64,000 nt of DNA from an uncultured Eubacterium sp. (GCA_905234495.1 CAJOHE010000009.1:1-64000), one strand, 5' to 3'. Shown: positions 41,879-51,207, counted from the first letter of the stretch. Notes: generated by a model not told the origin, from the letters alone. A program made the numbers and translations.

Positions 41879-41898
41879 ATATTCCGTGTGTGCTAATA

Positions 41899-41926
41899 AT
41901 TATAACAGAAAATGTATTTTTGTCAA
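41899..41926 (-). promoter_or_regulatory. tRNA-fMet promoter
   Basis: TTGACA (41926-41921) and TATAAT (41904-41899), 16 bp apart, 20 bp before the tRNA. Confidence 0.85.
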
Positions 41927-41979
41927 TAGATTTTTTTAAAAATCCGAATAAAGATTTAATTTAGTCAAAGCATAGAATT

Positions 41980-42690
41980 ATGGACGGCTTTGAACTCTTT
42001 TTGCTCTCGGTTGAAATGGGCGCGGAAATCATACGAAACGGCGGTGAAATCAACCGCGCAAAGGATACGGTGACAAGAATTAACCGCGTGAGAAACGAGG
42101 ACTGCGCGGTTTTTGCGCTGCCCGATTTAATTATGGTGCAAAGCGGGAAAAACTTCCTGATGAGGAAAATCGGCAGCCGCACTCTCGATATGGCTGAGCT
42201 TGACAGGCTCAATTCCCTTTCAAGGCGAATCTGCCGCGGCGAGAGCAGGGATATTGAAATCACGCTTCAAAGCGGATATTCACGAAAAACCGTGCTGCTT
42301 TTCTCGGGTATTGCGGTGTTTCTTTTCTGCCTCTTTTTCGGCGGAAGCGTTATCGACTCGCTTATTGCGGGGGTTACGGGTTGTCTGATTACCGCCGCGC
42401 CCTACCGCAGAAGCGGCCTTCCGACTTTTACGGCAAATCTGATAGACGCCTTCGTTGTCGGCGTGCTTTCTCAGCTTTTCGCGCTTATAAACGCAGGCAT
42501 CCACGGCGACAGGATTATCATCGGGGCGATAATGGTGCTCGTGCCCGGGCTCAACATACAGAGCGCTATGCGGGATATGCTGAGCGGCGAAATACTCGCG
42601 GGGGCGTCCGAGCTGATTGAAAGCGTTATGTCCGCCCTTGCAATCGCGCTGTCCGTCGCGCTTTCGCTTTTCATTTTCAAATACTTATGA
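41980..42690 (+). CDS. threonine/serine exporter, ThrE N-terminal component
   Basis: A 236-aa protein. A soluble ThrE-type (DUF1212) N-terminal domain (about 1-100, with EMGAEIIRNGGEINRAKDTVTRI) is followed by about five membrane helices. It is one half of the split ThrE amino-acid exporter; the other half begins in a 4-bp ATGA overlap. The pair would export threonine and serine or other small metabolites. The ribosome binding site is weak. Confidence 0.9.
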   Translation: MDGFELFLLSVEMGAEIIRNGGEINRAKDTVTRINRVRNEDCAVFALPDLIMVQSGKNFLMRKIGSRTLDMAELDRLNSLSRRICRGESRDIEITLQSGYSRKTVLLFSGIAVFLFCLFFGGSVIDSLIAGVTGCLITAAPYRRSGLPTFTANLIDAFVVGVLSQLFALINAGIHGDRIIIGAIMVLVPGLNIQSAMRDMLSGEILAGASELIESVMSALAIALSVALSLFIFKYL

Positions 42691-43112
42691 TTTTCAGAAT
42701 TATTACCTGCACGCTCGGTTCCGTCGCGTTCGGCGTGACTATGAAAGTGCCGAAAAAGAGCCTTTTCTGCGTGCTGATAGGCTCGGGAATGACCTCGGTG
42801 ATAAGCGTCACTCTCGCCGAAGAATACAGAGATTTCATCCCCTGCATAATATCCATGCTCGCGCTGACGGTGTATTCAAATCTCTGCGCTAAAATTCTCA
42901 GGCAGCCTACAACGATTATCCTTCTGCCGTCAGCGATACCGCTGCTGCCCGGAAGCTATATATATTATAGTATGCTCGGCGCGGTCAACGGTGACACGGC
43001 GGGCTTTGTTGAATACGGCAGGGCAACCGTTTTAACAGGGCTCGGTATAGCCGTGGGGGCGATACTCGGCGGGCTCGTTTCGGAAATTATCAATGCCGTG
43101 TGTCGTCGCTGA
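42687..43112 (+). CDS. threonine/serine exporter, ThrE_2 (YjjB-like) component
   Basis: A 141-aa membrane protein with about five helices, beginning IITCTLGSVAFGVTMKVPKK and containing AIPLLPGSYIYYSMLGAV, the conserved LxPGxxxYY-type motif of this half. It is translationally coupled to the ThrE N-component. The last 23 bp overlap, tail to tail, the minus-strand phosphatase gene. Confidence 0.88.
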   Translation: MIFRIITCTLGSVAFGVTMKVPKKSLFCVLIGSGMTSVISVTLAEEYRDFIPCIISMLALTVYSNLCAKILRQPTTIILLPSAIPLLPGSYIYYSMLGAVNGDTAGFVEYGRATVLTGLGIAVGAILGGLVSEIINAVCRR

Positions 43113-43809
43113 AGCACTCGCAGAAACGCGCTGCAAACGAGGGTTCCTCGCCCGCGACGCAGAGGTGGCTCAGCTCGCCGAAAGCGCTGCAGCGGAAAGA
43201 GGCTATGCCCTCTTCCCTCTCTTCGCTCACAATGGTCGTGACAGATGACGGAAGCGCGGCAAAATTGTGCCAGAACACCATCGGCGAACAGGAAAAGATG
43301 TGGGAAAGAATAACGCACATAACGCCGAAATGACAGAAGAGCATAAGCGTTTTATGATTTGATTCGGTGACCTTATACACCCTGCCGTTATGCTCGTAGC
43401 CGTGCTCTGCCATAAGCTCGTCGATACCGCGGCAGACCTTACGGTATTCCTCCTCGGCGTTGCCGGTTTTCATAATGCCTGTCTTATACCAGCTGTCCGC
43501 GGAATAATAGCCGTCCTCGGCGGTCCACTCGCGCGGAAGCATATCCCAGCACATTGCCTCGTTTTCCGAGCCGAGATTAATCTTGCCGTCAAACTCGTGA
43601 AGCCAGTCGAGAGTCTTTGCGCTCCTACCGATTTTTTCAAGAGTAAAGGACGCGGTTGCCTGCGCCCGTCCCATAGGCGAGCAGTAATAGGCGTCAACCT
43701 CAATATCTTTGAGCATATCGGCGAGAAGCTCAGCCTCGCGAAAACCCTTTTCGGTAAGGGAATCGTGCTCATAGTCGGGCTCTGCGTGTCTTACAAATAT
43801 AATCTTCAT
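43090..43809 (-). CDS. histidine phosphatase (phosphoglycerate mutase-like)
   Basis: A 239-aa protein. The catalytic RHAEPDYEHDSLTEKG (His8 after FVR) starts the fold, and the second catalytic His lies in LMLFCHFGVM. It removes phosphate from a small molecule or sugar phosphate; family context does not fix the substrate. It is monocistronic, and its end overlaps the end of the exporter gene. Confidence 0.9.
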   Translation of the reverse strand: MKIIFVRHAEPDYEHDSLTEKGFREAELLADMLKDIEVDAYYCSPMGRAQATASFTLEKIGRSAKTLDWLHEFDGKINLGSENEAMCWDMLPREWTAEDGYYSADSWYKTGIMKTGNAEEEYRKVCRGIDELMAEHGYEHNGRVYKVTESNHKTLMLFCHFGVMCVILSHIFSCSPMVFWHNFAALPSSVTTIVSEEREEGIASFRCSAFGELSHLCVAGEEPSFAARFCECFSDDTRH

Positions 43810-43836
43810 ATCATCACCGATTTAACTATAACACAT

Positions 43837-43865
43837 TTGCCAAACATATTCAATTATGGTATTAT
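43837..43865 (+). promoter_or_regulatory. glycerate kinase promoter
   Basis: TTGCCA (43837-43842) and TATTAT (43860-43865), 17 bp apart, about 18 bp before the ATG, so the leader is very short. Confidence 0.55.
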
Positions 43866-43882
43866 CATAGCCGGGTGATATT

Positions 43883-44947
43883 ATGAAGATACTTATTGTT
43901 CCCGACAGCTTCAAGGGAACGCTGACGTCAAAAGAAGTCTGCGACGCGATTGAAGAGGGACTCAGGGAAACTGACGGAAATATTGAGATAACGAAACTTC
44001 CGTTTGCCGACGGCGGCGAGGGGTTCAGCGACTGCTTTGCAAATTTCTGTAAAGGCGAAACACTTTACGCTAATTGCGGCGACATATATAACAGAATCAG
44101 GAAATGCCGCTACTTCGCATTCGGCGATACGGCGGTAATTGAATGTGCCGAGGCAAGCGGTATTCAAAGCAGAAAAGACATAATGAACGCCACGTCCTAC
44201 GGCACGGGAGAGCTTATCAGAAACGCCGTAGCAAAGGGGTTTTCAAACATTATTCTCGGGCTTGGCGGCACGGGCTGCTGCGACGGCGGAATGGGCACGC
44301 TCGCGGCTTTGGGCGCTGAGTTCAGAAACGCTGACGGGGATATTACCGAATACCCGAAGGGTGACGACCTCAGCGGGATATACGGGGTAAGCTTCAGAAA
44401 TCTTGTAAAGGGTATTAACTTTACATTTGCGTGCGACGTTGAGAATGAATACTGCGGTAAAAACGGGGCGGCATATGTTTTCGCGCCTCAGAAAGGCGCA
44501 AGCAAGGAACAGGTAAAAGAGCTTGACGAGGGGCTCAAAATGCTTAACGCGTTCTTACCCGTTGACGTAAGCCGTATTAAGGGCGCGGGTGCTGCGGGCG
44601 GAATCTGCGGCGCACTCTATTCCGTTTACGGCGGCGAAATCAAAAGCGGCTTTTCCGTTCTTGCAGAGTATTCGGGGCTTGAGGAAAAAATCAGAGCTGC
44701 CGACCTTGTTATCACAGGCGAGGGAAAGACTGATAAGCAGACTTTAATGGGCAAGCTTCCCTGCCGGATTTCCGGGCTTTGCAGAGAAAACGCCGTTCCC
44801 TGCGTACTTATCAGCGGCAGTATTGAGAACGTTCAGGTGTGCGAAAAGCAGCTGTCGCTCGTCGATGAAAACACCTCTCTTGAGGAAGCGCTTGCAAACC
44901 CGTATAAAACTTTGGTTAATAAATCAAAAAAGATATTGCTTTTATAA
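43883..44947 (+). CDS. glycerate 2-kinase (type II, GlxK/GarK family)
   Basis: A 354-aa protein. It starts MKILIVPDSFKGTLTSKEV and carries LPFADGGEGF, the GLGGTGCCDGGMGTLAALG loop and LVITGEGKTDKQTLMGKLP, all hallmarks of the glycerate kinase family 1 fold. It phosphorylates D-glycerate with ATP to 2-phosphoglycerate. The C-terminus is slightly short, since the family commonly reaches 370-380 aa, but all motifs are present. Confidence 0.92.
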   Translation: MKILIVPDSFKGTLTSKEVCDAIEEGLRETDGNIEITKLPFADGGEGFSDCFANFCKGETLYANCGDIYNRIRKCRYFAFGDTAVIECAEASGIQSRKDIMNATSYGTGELIRNAVAKGFSNIILGLGGTGCCDGGMGTLAALGAEFRNADGDITEYPKGDDLSGIYGVSFRNLVKGINFTFACDVENEYCGKNGAAYVFAPQKGASKEQVKELDEGLKMLNAFLPVDVSRIKGAGAAGGICGALYSVYGGEIKSGFSVLAEYSGLEEKIRAADLVITGEGKTDKQTLMGKLPCRISGLCRENAVPCVLISGSIENVQVCEKQLSLVDENTSLEEALANPYKTLVNKSKKILLL

Positions 44948-44964
44948 TGTTTTAAATATATAAT
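44936..44964 (+). promoter_or_regulatory. possible promoter for the small protein and alpha-mannosidase genes
   Basis: TTGCTT (44936-44941) and TATAAT (44959-44964), 17 bp apart, overlapping the end of the glycerate kinase gene. Confidence 0.55.
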
Positions 44965-44995
44965 AGGATAAATGACTTTAACGGAGGAAATGAAA

Positions 44996-45214
44996 ATGAA
45001 GGTTAGAATCCCTAAGCACAGAGAGTTTTTAATCAAGTTTGAGGACGGCTATCCCTACGAGGCAGAAGCATGGGAAGCCCTCAATCAGATTGTTAAGGAT
45101 TATTCTGTTGACGGCAAGAGCGTTTTTACCGAAACCTTTATCGAGGACAACGAGGACAAGGTTAAGGCTCTTCAGGAAAAATATGAATTCACATATGAGA
45201 TAATTGAAAAATAA
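44996..45214 (+). CDS. 72-aa hypothetical protein
   Basis: A small acidic soluble protein. The ATG at 44996 has GGAGG 8 bases upstream; the ATGs at 44972 and 44990 are too early for that site. It reads as an alpha/beta fold (KVRIPKHREFLIKFEDG, then helices and a final YEFTYEIIEK strand). I do not recognise the family. It ends 12 bp before the GH38 gene and is probably co-transcribed with it. Confidence 0.7.
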   Translation: MKVRIPKHREFLIKFEDGYPYEAEAWEALNQIVKDYSVDGKSVFTETFIEDNEDKVKALQEKYEFTYEIIEK

Positions 45215-45226
45215 GGATTTCATTTA

Positions 45227-48200
45227 ATGAAAAAGACTGCATTTGTAGTTTCCAACGCCCATCTCGACACGGTTTGGCGTTGGCGCGTTGCAAAGACAAT
45301 TGAAGAATACATACCCGACACTCTCACTAAAAACTTTGACCTGCTTGAGAAATATCCTCACTACAGGTTTAATTTTGAGGGTGCGTACCGCTATGAGCTC
45401 ATTGAGGAATTTTATCCCAAGGCTTTCGAGATTATCAAAGAATACGCAAAGCAGGGACGATGGATTCCCGCGGGCGGCGCTTACGAGACGGGCGATATGA
45501 ACATCCCCTCACCCGAGGCGATTTTCAGAAATCTCTACTACGGCGGTAAGTATTTCAACAAGAAATTCGGCGTGCTTTCAAACGAGCTGTTCATTCCCGA
45601 CTGCTTCGGCATCGGCTATGCAACGCCTTCTATCTGCGCGCTTTCAAACCTCAAGGGAATCACAACGCAGAAGCTTGCATGGGGCGGCGCTTACGGTATT
45701 CCGTTTGACCTCGGAATACTTCAGGGCCCCGACGGAAGCAGGATTTATGCGTCCCTCAACCCGAGGTCATACAGACATAAGTTTGCCTTTGACGACGACG
45801 TAAGGGCTGACATAAGCGTTATCGACAGGATTGCCGACAATGCAAACGTGTCCGAGCTTCCGTGGGCAAACCACCTTTACGGCACTGGCGACTGCGGCGG
45901 CTCACCCACCGAGGAAAGCGTTGCAACCGTTGAAAAGAGCGTCCGCACAAATCCGACGCACCCCGATTTCGAGGTCGTTTCGGCTGCGGCGGGTGACGTT
46001 TTTGAGGCGATGAGCAAGCTTGACGAAAGCCAGAAAAGCAAGATTCCCGTATGGAATAACGAGCTTCTTATGACGAGGCACGGCGCGGGCTGCTACACCT
46101 CGAGAGCTATGAGCAAGAGGCTCAACGCTCAGTGCGAAACCATGGGACAGGCCTGCGAGCTTGCGTGCGCAAACGCATCGATGCTCGTTGACTACCAGTA
46201 TCCCGAATACCACATTGACGCCGCATGGCGCAACGTTATCAGGCATCAGTTCCACGACGATATAACCGGCACCTCGACGATGGAAGTTTACAACGATTCG
46301 TGGGCTGATTACTATCATTCCCTCTTCACGTTCAGAACCGAGTATCAGACGGCTGTGGGCAGGATGATTCGCGCGTTCAACACCTCGTGGATTAGCCCGC
46401 AGAGCGTTGCAATCGCGGTTCACAATCCGACGCAGTTTACGAGAAAGGAATGCGTTGAGGTTAAAATCCGCAGCGTTGTAAACTGCAAGTACGTCAAGGT
46501 TTTCGACAAGGCGGGAAACGAAATTCCGAGCCAGCTTATAAGCAAAAACGGCAAGGCTCTCACGGTTGTGTTTGAGCCCGAGATGAAGCCCTATACATAC
46601 AAGCTCTTTGAAATCAGGAAGAGCGACGAGCCCTGCAGCATTGACACGGGCGTTAAGATTCAGGGACACACCCTTGAAAACAAAAAGTACAAGCTTATAT
46701 TCAACAAAAACGGCGACATCGCCTATCTGTTTAACAAGAAGCTCAACAGGCAGATTATCAGCGCCCCGATTAAAATGGCGCTTCTTCACGACGTCGGCTC
46801 AATGATTTACCCGAGCTGGGAAATTATCAAGGACGACATCGACAGAGAGCCCTACTGCTGGGCGAACACACCGAAATTCACCATTGTCGAGGACGGCCCC
46901 GCAAGGGTTAAGATGAAGATTGAGCGAGAAGCAGAATTCTCAACAATCGTTCAGCTTGTTTCGCTTTCGGCGAACGGTGAAATCGTTGAGATTAAAAACC
47001 ACGTTGACTGGCGAACGAGAAGAACGCTTCTTAAAGCGGTGTTCCCCCTCGCTTCGTCAAACGAAAAGGCAACGTATGATTTAGGTCTCGGCGTGATTGA
47101 ACGAGGCAACAATTCGGAAAAGCTCTACGAGGTTCCCGCTCAGAAATGGGCGGACATCACCGAGAAGGACAAGAGCTTCGGCGTTTCCGTGCTTTCCGAC
47201 TGTAAGTACGGCTGGGACAAGCCCGACAACAACACGCTCAGGCTCAGCTGTATCCACACGCCCGCCGGCGCGTTTATTAAGGAATCGAGGCAGGACCTTC
47301 AGGACCTCGGCAGAAATATTTTCTCGTTTGCGATTTACTCGCACGAGGGTGATTTCACCAACGGCAGCGTAAAGCAGGCGGAGCTTTTCACAAGACCGAT
47401 GCTCGCGATTCAGACAAACGCAAGACTCAACTATACCGACATTGACGACGAGCTCAGTTTTATGAACGTGAACAACGACAATGCGGTAATCAGGTGCTTC
47501 TCTACCGGCAGGATGCAGACCGACAAGTGCATAAGAATATACGAGACCGAGGGCAAGGAACAGAAAAACGTCAAGATTACGTTTTTCAACAAGCTTCTCA
47601 AGGTTTGCAAGGCGTACGCGTCGGGCCTCAACAACGGCGAATACCCGTTTGAGGAAAACTCGTTTGAGTTTGACCTCAAGCCCTTTGAGGTGAAGTGCTT
47701 CAACCTCACCTTCAAAATGAACTCGGGCAAGGTTGAAACGCCTAAGATTCATTTCAGGCTTCAGCCGATTGAGTACAACGCGAAGGGCTTCACGACCGAC
47801 GAAAATATGAGAAACGTCATCCTTCAGGGCAGCGGCTTTTCACTTCCCGAGGAACTGTATCCGAGCTTAATCTACACAAACGGTATCAGGTTCAAGACGT
47901 TCAGAAAAGATAACGACCCCGACAGAAACGACGTTTTCGTATGCCGCGACCAGACTCTGAAGGTACAGAAAAACGAGACGAGGATGTATTTCCTCGCGGC
48001 ATCAACTCTCGGAAACGAAGAGCTCACCGTGCTTGCGGGAAAGAGAAAGCTTCAGTTTACGATTAGGGATATCAAGGAACCCATCAGCAGATGGGATATG
48101 GCGGGACTCAATCAGGTTGCAAACGTATATGACGGCAACGCGATTAAGTCGGGCTTTGAGTTTACTCACACCCACCACCCCGAGGGCAACAAGCCCGAGA

Positions 48201-48526
48201 AGGCGCGCTTCTGCCTGTATTCGGCAAACGTGTCGGACTGCAGCGAGGTCACCTTCTGCGAAAACAACAAGGTTGTTATTCTCGGCATTACCTTCACAAA
48301 CGAGGAATACGTTTCCGAGCTTGTGACAAGGGTTGAGGACACCGTCCCGAAAAACTATCATTTTGACGACAATATCCCGCCGATTGATAAGATTATCGAC
48401 AAGGCTGACTTCGTGACAATCCGCGCAGGTAAGATTCAGGAACAGTACAAGTCGGGCAAGCGCAAGGGCGTTAAGCAGAATCTTGTCAAGAGCATCATCC
48501 GTTCTTATACTAAGAGTGAATGGTAA
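45227..48526 (+). CDS. GH38 alpha-mannosidase
   Basis: A 1099-aa cytoplasmic enzyme with no signal peptide. The N-terminal GH38 catalytic domain has the zinc-binding NAHLDTVWRW motif (His12, Asp14), the EGAYRYELIEEFYPKAF region and the nucleophile Asp in ELFIPDCFGIG. The middle and C-terminal beta-sandwich domains of the family follow (GARVKM-type and EIKNHVDWR segments). It removes alpha-linked mannose from N-glycan or mannan fragments. The length is typical. Together with the GH42 gene at the left edge it suggests use of host or plant glycans. A good terminator follows. Confidence 0.9.
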   Translation: MKKTAFVVSNAHLDTVWRWRVAKTIEEYIPDTLTKNFDLLEKYPHYRFNFEGAYRYELIEEFYPKAFEIIKEYAKQGRWIPAGGAYETGDMNIPSPEAIFRNLYYGGKYFNKKFGVLSNELFIPDCFGIGYATPSICALSNLKGITTQKLAWGGAYGIPFDLGILQGPDGSRIYASLNPRSYRHKFAFDDDVRADISVIDRIADNANVSELPWANHLYGTGDCGGSPTEESVATVEKSVRTNPTHPDFEVVSAAAGDVFEAMSKLDESQKSKIPVWNNELLMTRHGAGCYTSRAMSKRLNAQCETMGQACELACANASMLVDYQYPEYHIDAAWRNVIRHQFHDDITGTSTMEVYNDSWADYYHSLFTFRTEYQTAVGRMIRAFNTSWISPQSVAIAVHNPTQFTRKECVEVKIRSVVNCKYVKVFDKAGNEIPSQLISKNGKALTVVFEPEMKPYTYKLFEIRKSDEPCSIDTGVKIQGHTLENKKYKLIFNKNGDIAYLFNKKLNRQIISAPIKMALLHDVGSMIYPSWEIIKDDIDREPYCWANTPKFTIVEDGPARVKMKIEREAEFSTIVQLVSLSANGEIVEIKNHVDWRTRRTLLKAVFPLASSNEKATYDLGLGVIERGNNSEKLYEVPAQKWADITEKDKSFGVSVLSDCKYGWDKPDNNTLRLSCIHTPAGAFIKESRQDLQDLGRNIFSFAIYSHEGDFTNGSVKQAELFTRPMLAIQTNARLNYTDIDDELSFMNVNNDNAVIRCFSTGRMQTDKCIRIYETEGKEQKNVKITFFNKLLKVCKAYASGLNNGEYPFEENSFEFDLKPFEVKCFNLTFKMNSGKVETPKIHFRLQPIEYNAKGFTTDENMRNVILQGSGFSLPEELYPSLIYTNGIRFKTFRKDNDPDRNDVFVCRDQTLKVQKNETRMYFLAASTLGNEELTVLAGKRKLQFTIRDIKEPISRWDMAGLNQVANVYDGNAIKSGFEFTHTHHPEGNKPEKARFCLYSANVSDCSEVTFCENNKVVILGITFTNEEYVSELVTRVEDTVPKNYHFDDNIPPIDKIIDKADFVTIRAGKIQEQYKSGKRKGVKQNLVKSIIRSYTKSEW

Positions 48527-48554
48527 TATACATAACATACTGATAATATGCAAA

Positions 48555-48585
48555 AACCCCGTATGTAAAATGTGCATACGGGGTT
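48555..48585 (+). terminator. alpha-mannosidase gene terminator
   Basis: 11-bp arms (AACCCCGTATG and its complement), 9-base loop, then AATTATTTTTG. Confidence 0.88.
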
Positions 48586-48817
48586 AATTATTTTTGTAAA
48601 TGCTTTCTACTTTACGAGGATTTTTTGTGAATATCGTTGTGGAAAAAGCGGTGTAATATGTGTAAAACTTTCATATTGTGAATATTATTTTTGTTAAAAA
48701 CTCGGTGGAAAATGTTAAAATGTAAAGAATTAAACTTGCTTTTCACAGGGTTTTCCACATTTTTGCGTTTTTGAGGCAAAAATATTCACCTTGACAAATT
48801 AATATCAAAGTGAATAA

Positions 48818-48843
48818 AATCCCCTCGGTTACCCGAGGGGATT
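48818..48843 (-). terminator. ftsZ terminator
   Basis: 11-bp arms (AATCCCCTCGG and its complement) with a 4-base loop, followed on the minus strand by TTATTCAC, about 27 bp after the ftsZ stop. Confidence 0.85.
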
Positions 48844-48869
48844 AACTGTATGTATAAAACTATGAATTA

Positions 48870-49979
48870 TTATTTCTTGAAGAAGCTTACGATGTCCTTG
48901 AATGCGTCATCATCAGTATCTGTGAAAGCTGATGTTGAAGCAGCGGGAGCCTCGATGTTTGCTACCGGAGGAGCAACCTCAGTGTTAGCTGTGATTGACT
49001 TAATCTGACCGTTAGGTCCGTCCTCGCCGAAACGTGTAGCGATAACTGTAATAATCATTTCGTCCTCAAGATTGTCGTCGAAGTTTGCACCCCAGATGAT
49101 TTCACAATCAGGATGAACTGCGTCTGTAACAATCTGTGAAGCAGCTGTGATTTCTTCAAGACCGATATCTGTTGATGCTGTGATGTTGAGAAGAACACCG
49201 TGAGCACCGTCGATTGATGTGTTAAGAAGCGGTGAGGAAATAGCCTGCTGAGCTGCAGCTTCTGCCTTGTCCTTGCCCTTTGCACGGCCAACGCCCATAT
49301 GAGCATAACCTGCATCCTTCATAATCTCTGTAACGTCTGCGAAGTCTGAGTTTACAAGACCTGTTGCGTTTACGAGGTCAGAGATTGACTGAACGCCCTG
49401 ACGAAGAACGTCGTTAGCGATTTCGAAAGCGTTGAGAAGAGTAATCTTTTCGGTTGCAACTTCCTTAAGTCTTTCGTTGGGAATAACCATAAGTGAATCA
49501 ACGTTCTTTGCAAGCTCATCGATACCTACTGTAGCCTGCTCCATGCGGCGCTTACCTTCAAAGTTGAAAGGTGTTGTTACAACGCCGACTGTGAGAATGC
49601 CCATATCCTTGGCAATCTTTGCTACGAACGGTGCAGCGCCTGTACCGGTTCCGCCGCCCATACCTGCTGTGATGAATACCATATCAGAGCCTGTAAGTAC
49701 GTCTGTGATTGCTTCCTTACTCTCTTCTGCTGCACGAAGGCCAAGCTCAGGCTTTGCGCCGGCGCCCATACCCTTTGTAACTTTTTCACCGATAAGAATC
49801 TTATGTGTTGCAGTTGATTTTGCAAGCGCGGGCTTGTCCGAGTTAACTGCTACGAACTCAACGTCCTGAATGTTGCAGTGTACCATACGGTTTACAGCGT
49901 TTCCGCCGCCGCCGCCTACGCCTACAACTTTAATCTGTACTACTCTTGAATCATTGTTATCAATTTCATATCTTCCCAT
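48870..49979 (-). CDS. ftsZ: cell division protein FtsZ
   Basis: A 369-aa tubulin-like GTPase. The N-terminal GVGGGGGNAVNRM, the tubulin signature GGGTGTG (108-114) and the T7 synergy loop NSDFADV (210-216) are intact. A short Pro/Ala/Thr-rich linker leads to a C-terminal peptide ending in DIVSFFKK, which would bind membrane anchors such as SepF or EzrA. FtsZ forms the division ring at midcell. It has its own promoter and lies downstream of the ftsQ terminator; no ftsA precedes it. Confidence 0.98.
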   Translation of the reverse strand: MGRYEIDNNDSRVVQIKVVGVGGGGGNAVNRMVHCNIQDVEFVAVNSDKPALAKSTATHKILIGEKVTKGMGAGAKPELGLRAAEESKEAITDVLTGSDMVFITAGMGGGTGTGAAPFVAKIAKDMGILTVGVVTTPFNFEGKRRMEQATVGIDELAKNVDSLMVIPNERLKEVATEKITLLNAFEIANDVLRQGVQSISDLVNATGLVNSDFADVTEIMKDAGYAHMGVGRAKGKDKAEAAAQQAISSPLLNTSIDGAHGVLLNITASTDIGLEEITAASQIVTDAVHPDCEIIWGANFDDNLEDEMIITVIATRFGEDGPNGQIKSITANTEVAPPVANIEAPAASTSAFTDTDDDAFKDIVSFFKK

Positions 49980-50049
49980 AATCCAATTCTCCTTTAAATA
50001 ATTCTTAGTTTGATGATGGTAAAATCTCTGTGCGATTTGTACGTTCTAT

Positions 50050-50078
50050 ATTGTAACAATTTTGTAACCGTTTTGCAA
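50050..50078 (-). promoter_or_regulatory. ftsZ promoter
   Basis: TTGCAA (50078-50073) and TACAAT (50055-50050), 17 bp apart, about 70 bp before the start. A second set, TTGAAA further upstream, is less well spaced. Confidence 0.65.
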
Positions 50079-50132
50079 TACTTTTCAAATAATTATTCTG
50101 AGATTTTCCGCCAATATTTCGTAAAAATATAA

Positions 50133-50167
50133 AGTCCACATTTGTATATATTGCACAAATGTGGACT
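50133..50167 (-). terminator. terminator at the end of the dcw transcript, after ftsQ
   Basis: 13-bp perfect arms (AGTCCACATTTGT and its complement) with a 9-base loop, followed on the minus strand by TTATATTTTTAC. Confidence 0.88.
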
Positions 50168-50214
50168 CGTGTCCATTATTTCGTAAGGGTTTAGACCTTT
50201 ACAACGATATTGCC

Positions 50215-51207
50215 TTATTTCTCTGTAAAGTAAATTTGCTTGCCACCGTTGAGGGTTATTTCGCCTTCAACGTTGGGACTTGTTTCGTCGAGCTCTTCGC
50301 AGGTTGCAAGTCCCTGGAAAATCTTCTTTTCAAGGTCCTGCATCGTGCCGAGCTTAAAGGTTATTCTGCCGTCGTAAACAAGATAGTTGTTATTAAGCCC
50401 CGTGCTTGAAATGGCCGTGAACTTATCAAAGCCCTTTTCCTTTATAATACCTGCAAGCTGAGCAAGACAGTCTGCAACGTTCTCATCGGTGAATTCTATT
50501 CTGTGGCCTATGTTGAGTTCGCCGTATTCGGCGTCCTTTATTTCCATTCCCGAGGAGGTTTCCCCTGCCGTTTCAAGAACCTTGAAATTGTCGTCAAGAA
50601 GAATGAACGTTCCGTCCTCGTTTGTGATGTAATATGCGGGTTCAACCTCTGTTATATTAATTACAATTTTATCGGGCAGCTTTCTCTTTATTTCCGCGTT
50701 GTAGATATACGGAAGATTTCTCTCAAGCATTTCCTTAGCGTTTTTCGTGTCGGACATAAAGAGGTTTTCGCCGACGTCTATCGTACACTGTGAAAGGATT
50801 TCCTCTGTTGAGTATCTCTCGTTGCCCTCAACGTTTACCGCGCTTATCTTGAAGAATACGGTAAGAGAGAGAACGACGCCCACGCCGAGAATTGTTACGG
50901 CGATGATGAACCATGTGAAGAGTTTTCTGATTGCGTTCTTCCTTTTTCTCTTCTTTGACTGAAGCTCCCTGCGCTCGGTACGGGTGAGGTTATCCTCTTC
51001 CGCTTTGCGCTGCGTCTTTTTCTTTGGTGCGTTCTTCGGTGCATTTTTGCGCTCTCTTGACCGCTTTGCAAGGTCCTGCTGCTTTTTGTACGCAGTTGTG
51101 TCGCGGTAAATCTTCGGCGGTTCAAGACCGAGGTCGTTTAACTCGGTTTTTCTTTCAGCGTCCGACCGCTTCTTTTGAGTTGTGGTCTTTTTCTTTTCCT
51201 TCTTCAT
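50215..51207 (-). CDS. ftsQ: cell division protein FtsQ/DivIB
   Basis: A 330-aa protein. A long Lys/Arg-rich cytoplasmic head (about 1-90), one membrane helix (LFTWFIIAVTILGVGVVLSLTVFF), then the POTRA domain (ISAVNVEGNERYSTEEILSQC) and the FtsQ beta domain (KVLETAGE, KLGTMQDLEKKI). It links FtsL and FtsB-like partners in the divisome. The ATG has GAGG 7 bases upstream but lies 53 bp inside murA, so its first 17 codons are read in another frame over the murA end. Confidence 0.88.
   Translation of the reverse strand: MKKEKKKTTTQKKRSDAERKTELNDLGLEPPKIYRDTTAYKKQQDLAKRSRERKNAPKNAPKKKTQRKAEEDNLTRTERRELQSKKRKRKNAIRKLFTWFIIAVTILGVGVVLSLTVFFKISAVNVEGNERYSTEEILSQCTIDVGENLFMSDTKNAKEMLERNLPYIYNAEIKRKLPDKIVINITEVEPAYYITNEDGTFILLDDNFKVLETAGETSSGMEIKDAEYGELNIGHRIEFTDENVADCLAQLAGIIKEKGFDKFTAISSTGLNNNYLVYDGRITFKLGTMQDLEKKIFQGLATCEELDETSPNVEGEITLNGGKQIYFTEK

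Larger units (their letters stand above)
48527..48869. other. AT-rich intergenic region with DnaA-box-like motifs
   Basis: No gene is seen in these 343 bases. They contain the GH38 terminator, the ftsZ terminator and, between them, an AT-rich stretch with TGTGGAAAA (48638-48646), TTTTCCACA (48751-48759) and two TGTGAATAT (48626-48634, 48677-48685). These differ from the DnaA box TTATCCACA by one or two bases. Confidence 0.5.

Noticed and set aside
45902..46789. 295-codon minus-strand frame inside the GH38 gene
   Set aside because: It is a mirror of a well-defined enzyme gene. Its Arg/Leu/Val-rich composition is the usual result of reading such genes backwards.
47081..48577. two long minus-strand frames (223 and 191 codons) in the GH38 3' half
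   Set aside because: They are shadows of the coding strand; the second also covers the GH38 terminator.
48600..48790. chromosomal origin of replication
   Set aside because: DnaA-like words are imperfect and dnaA/dnaN are absent. I keep it only as a weak observation.
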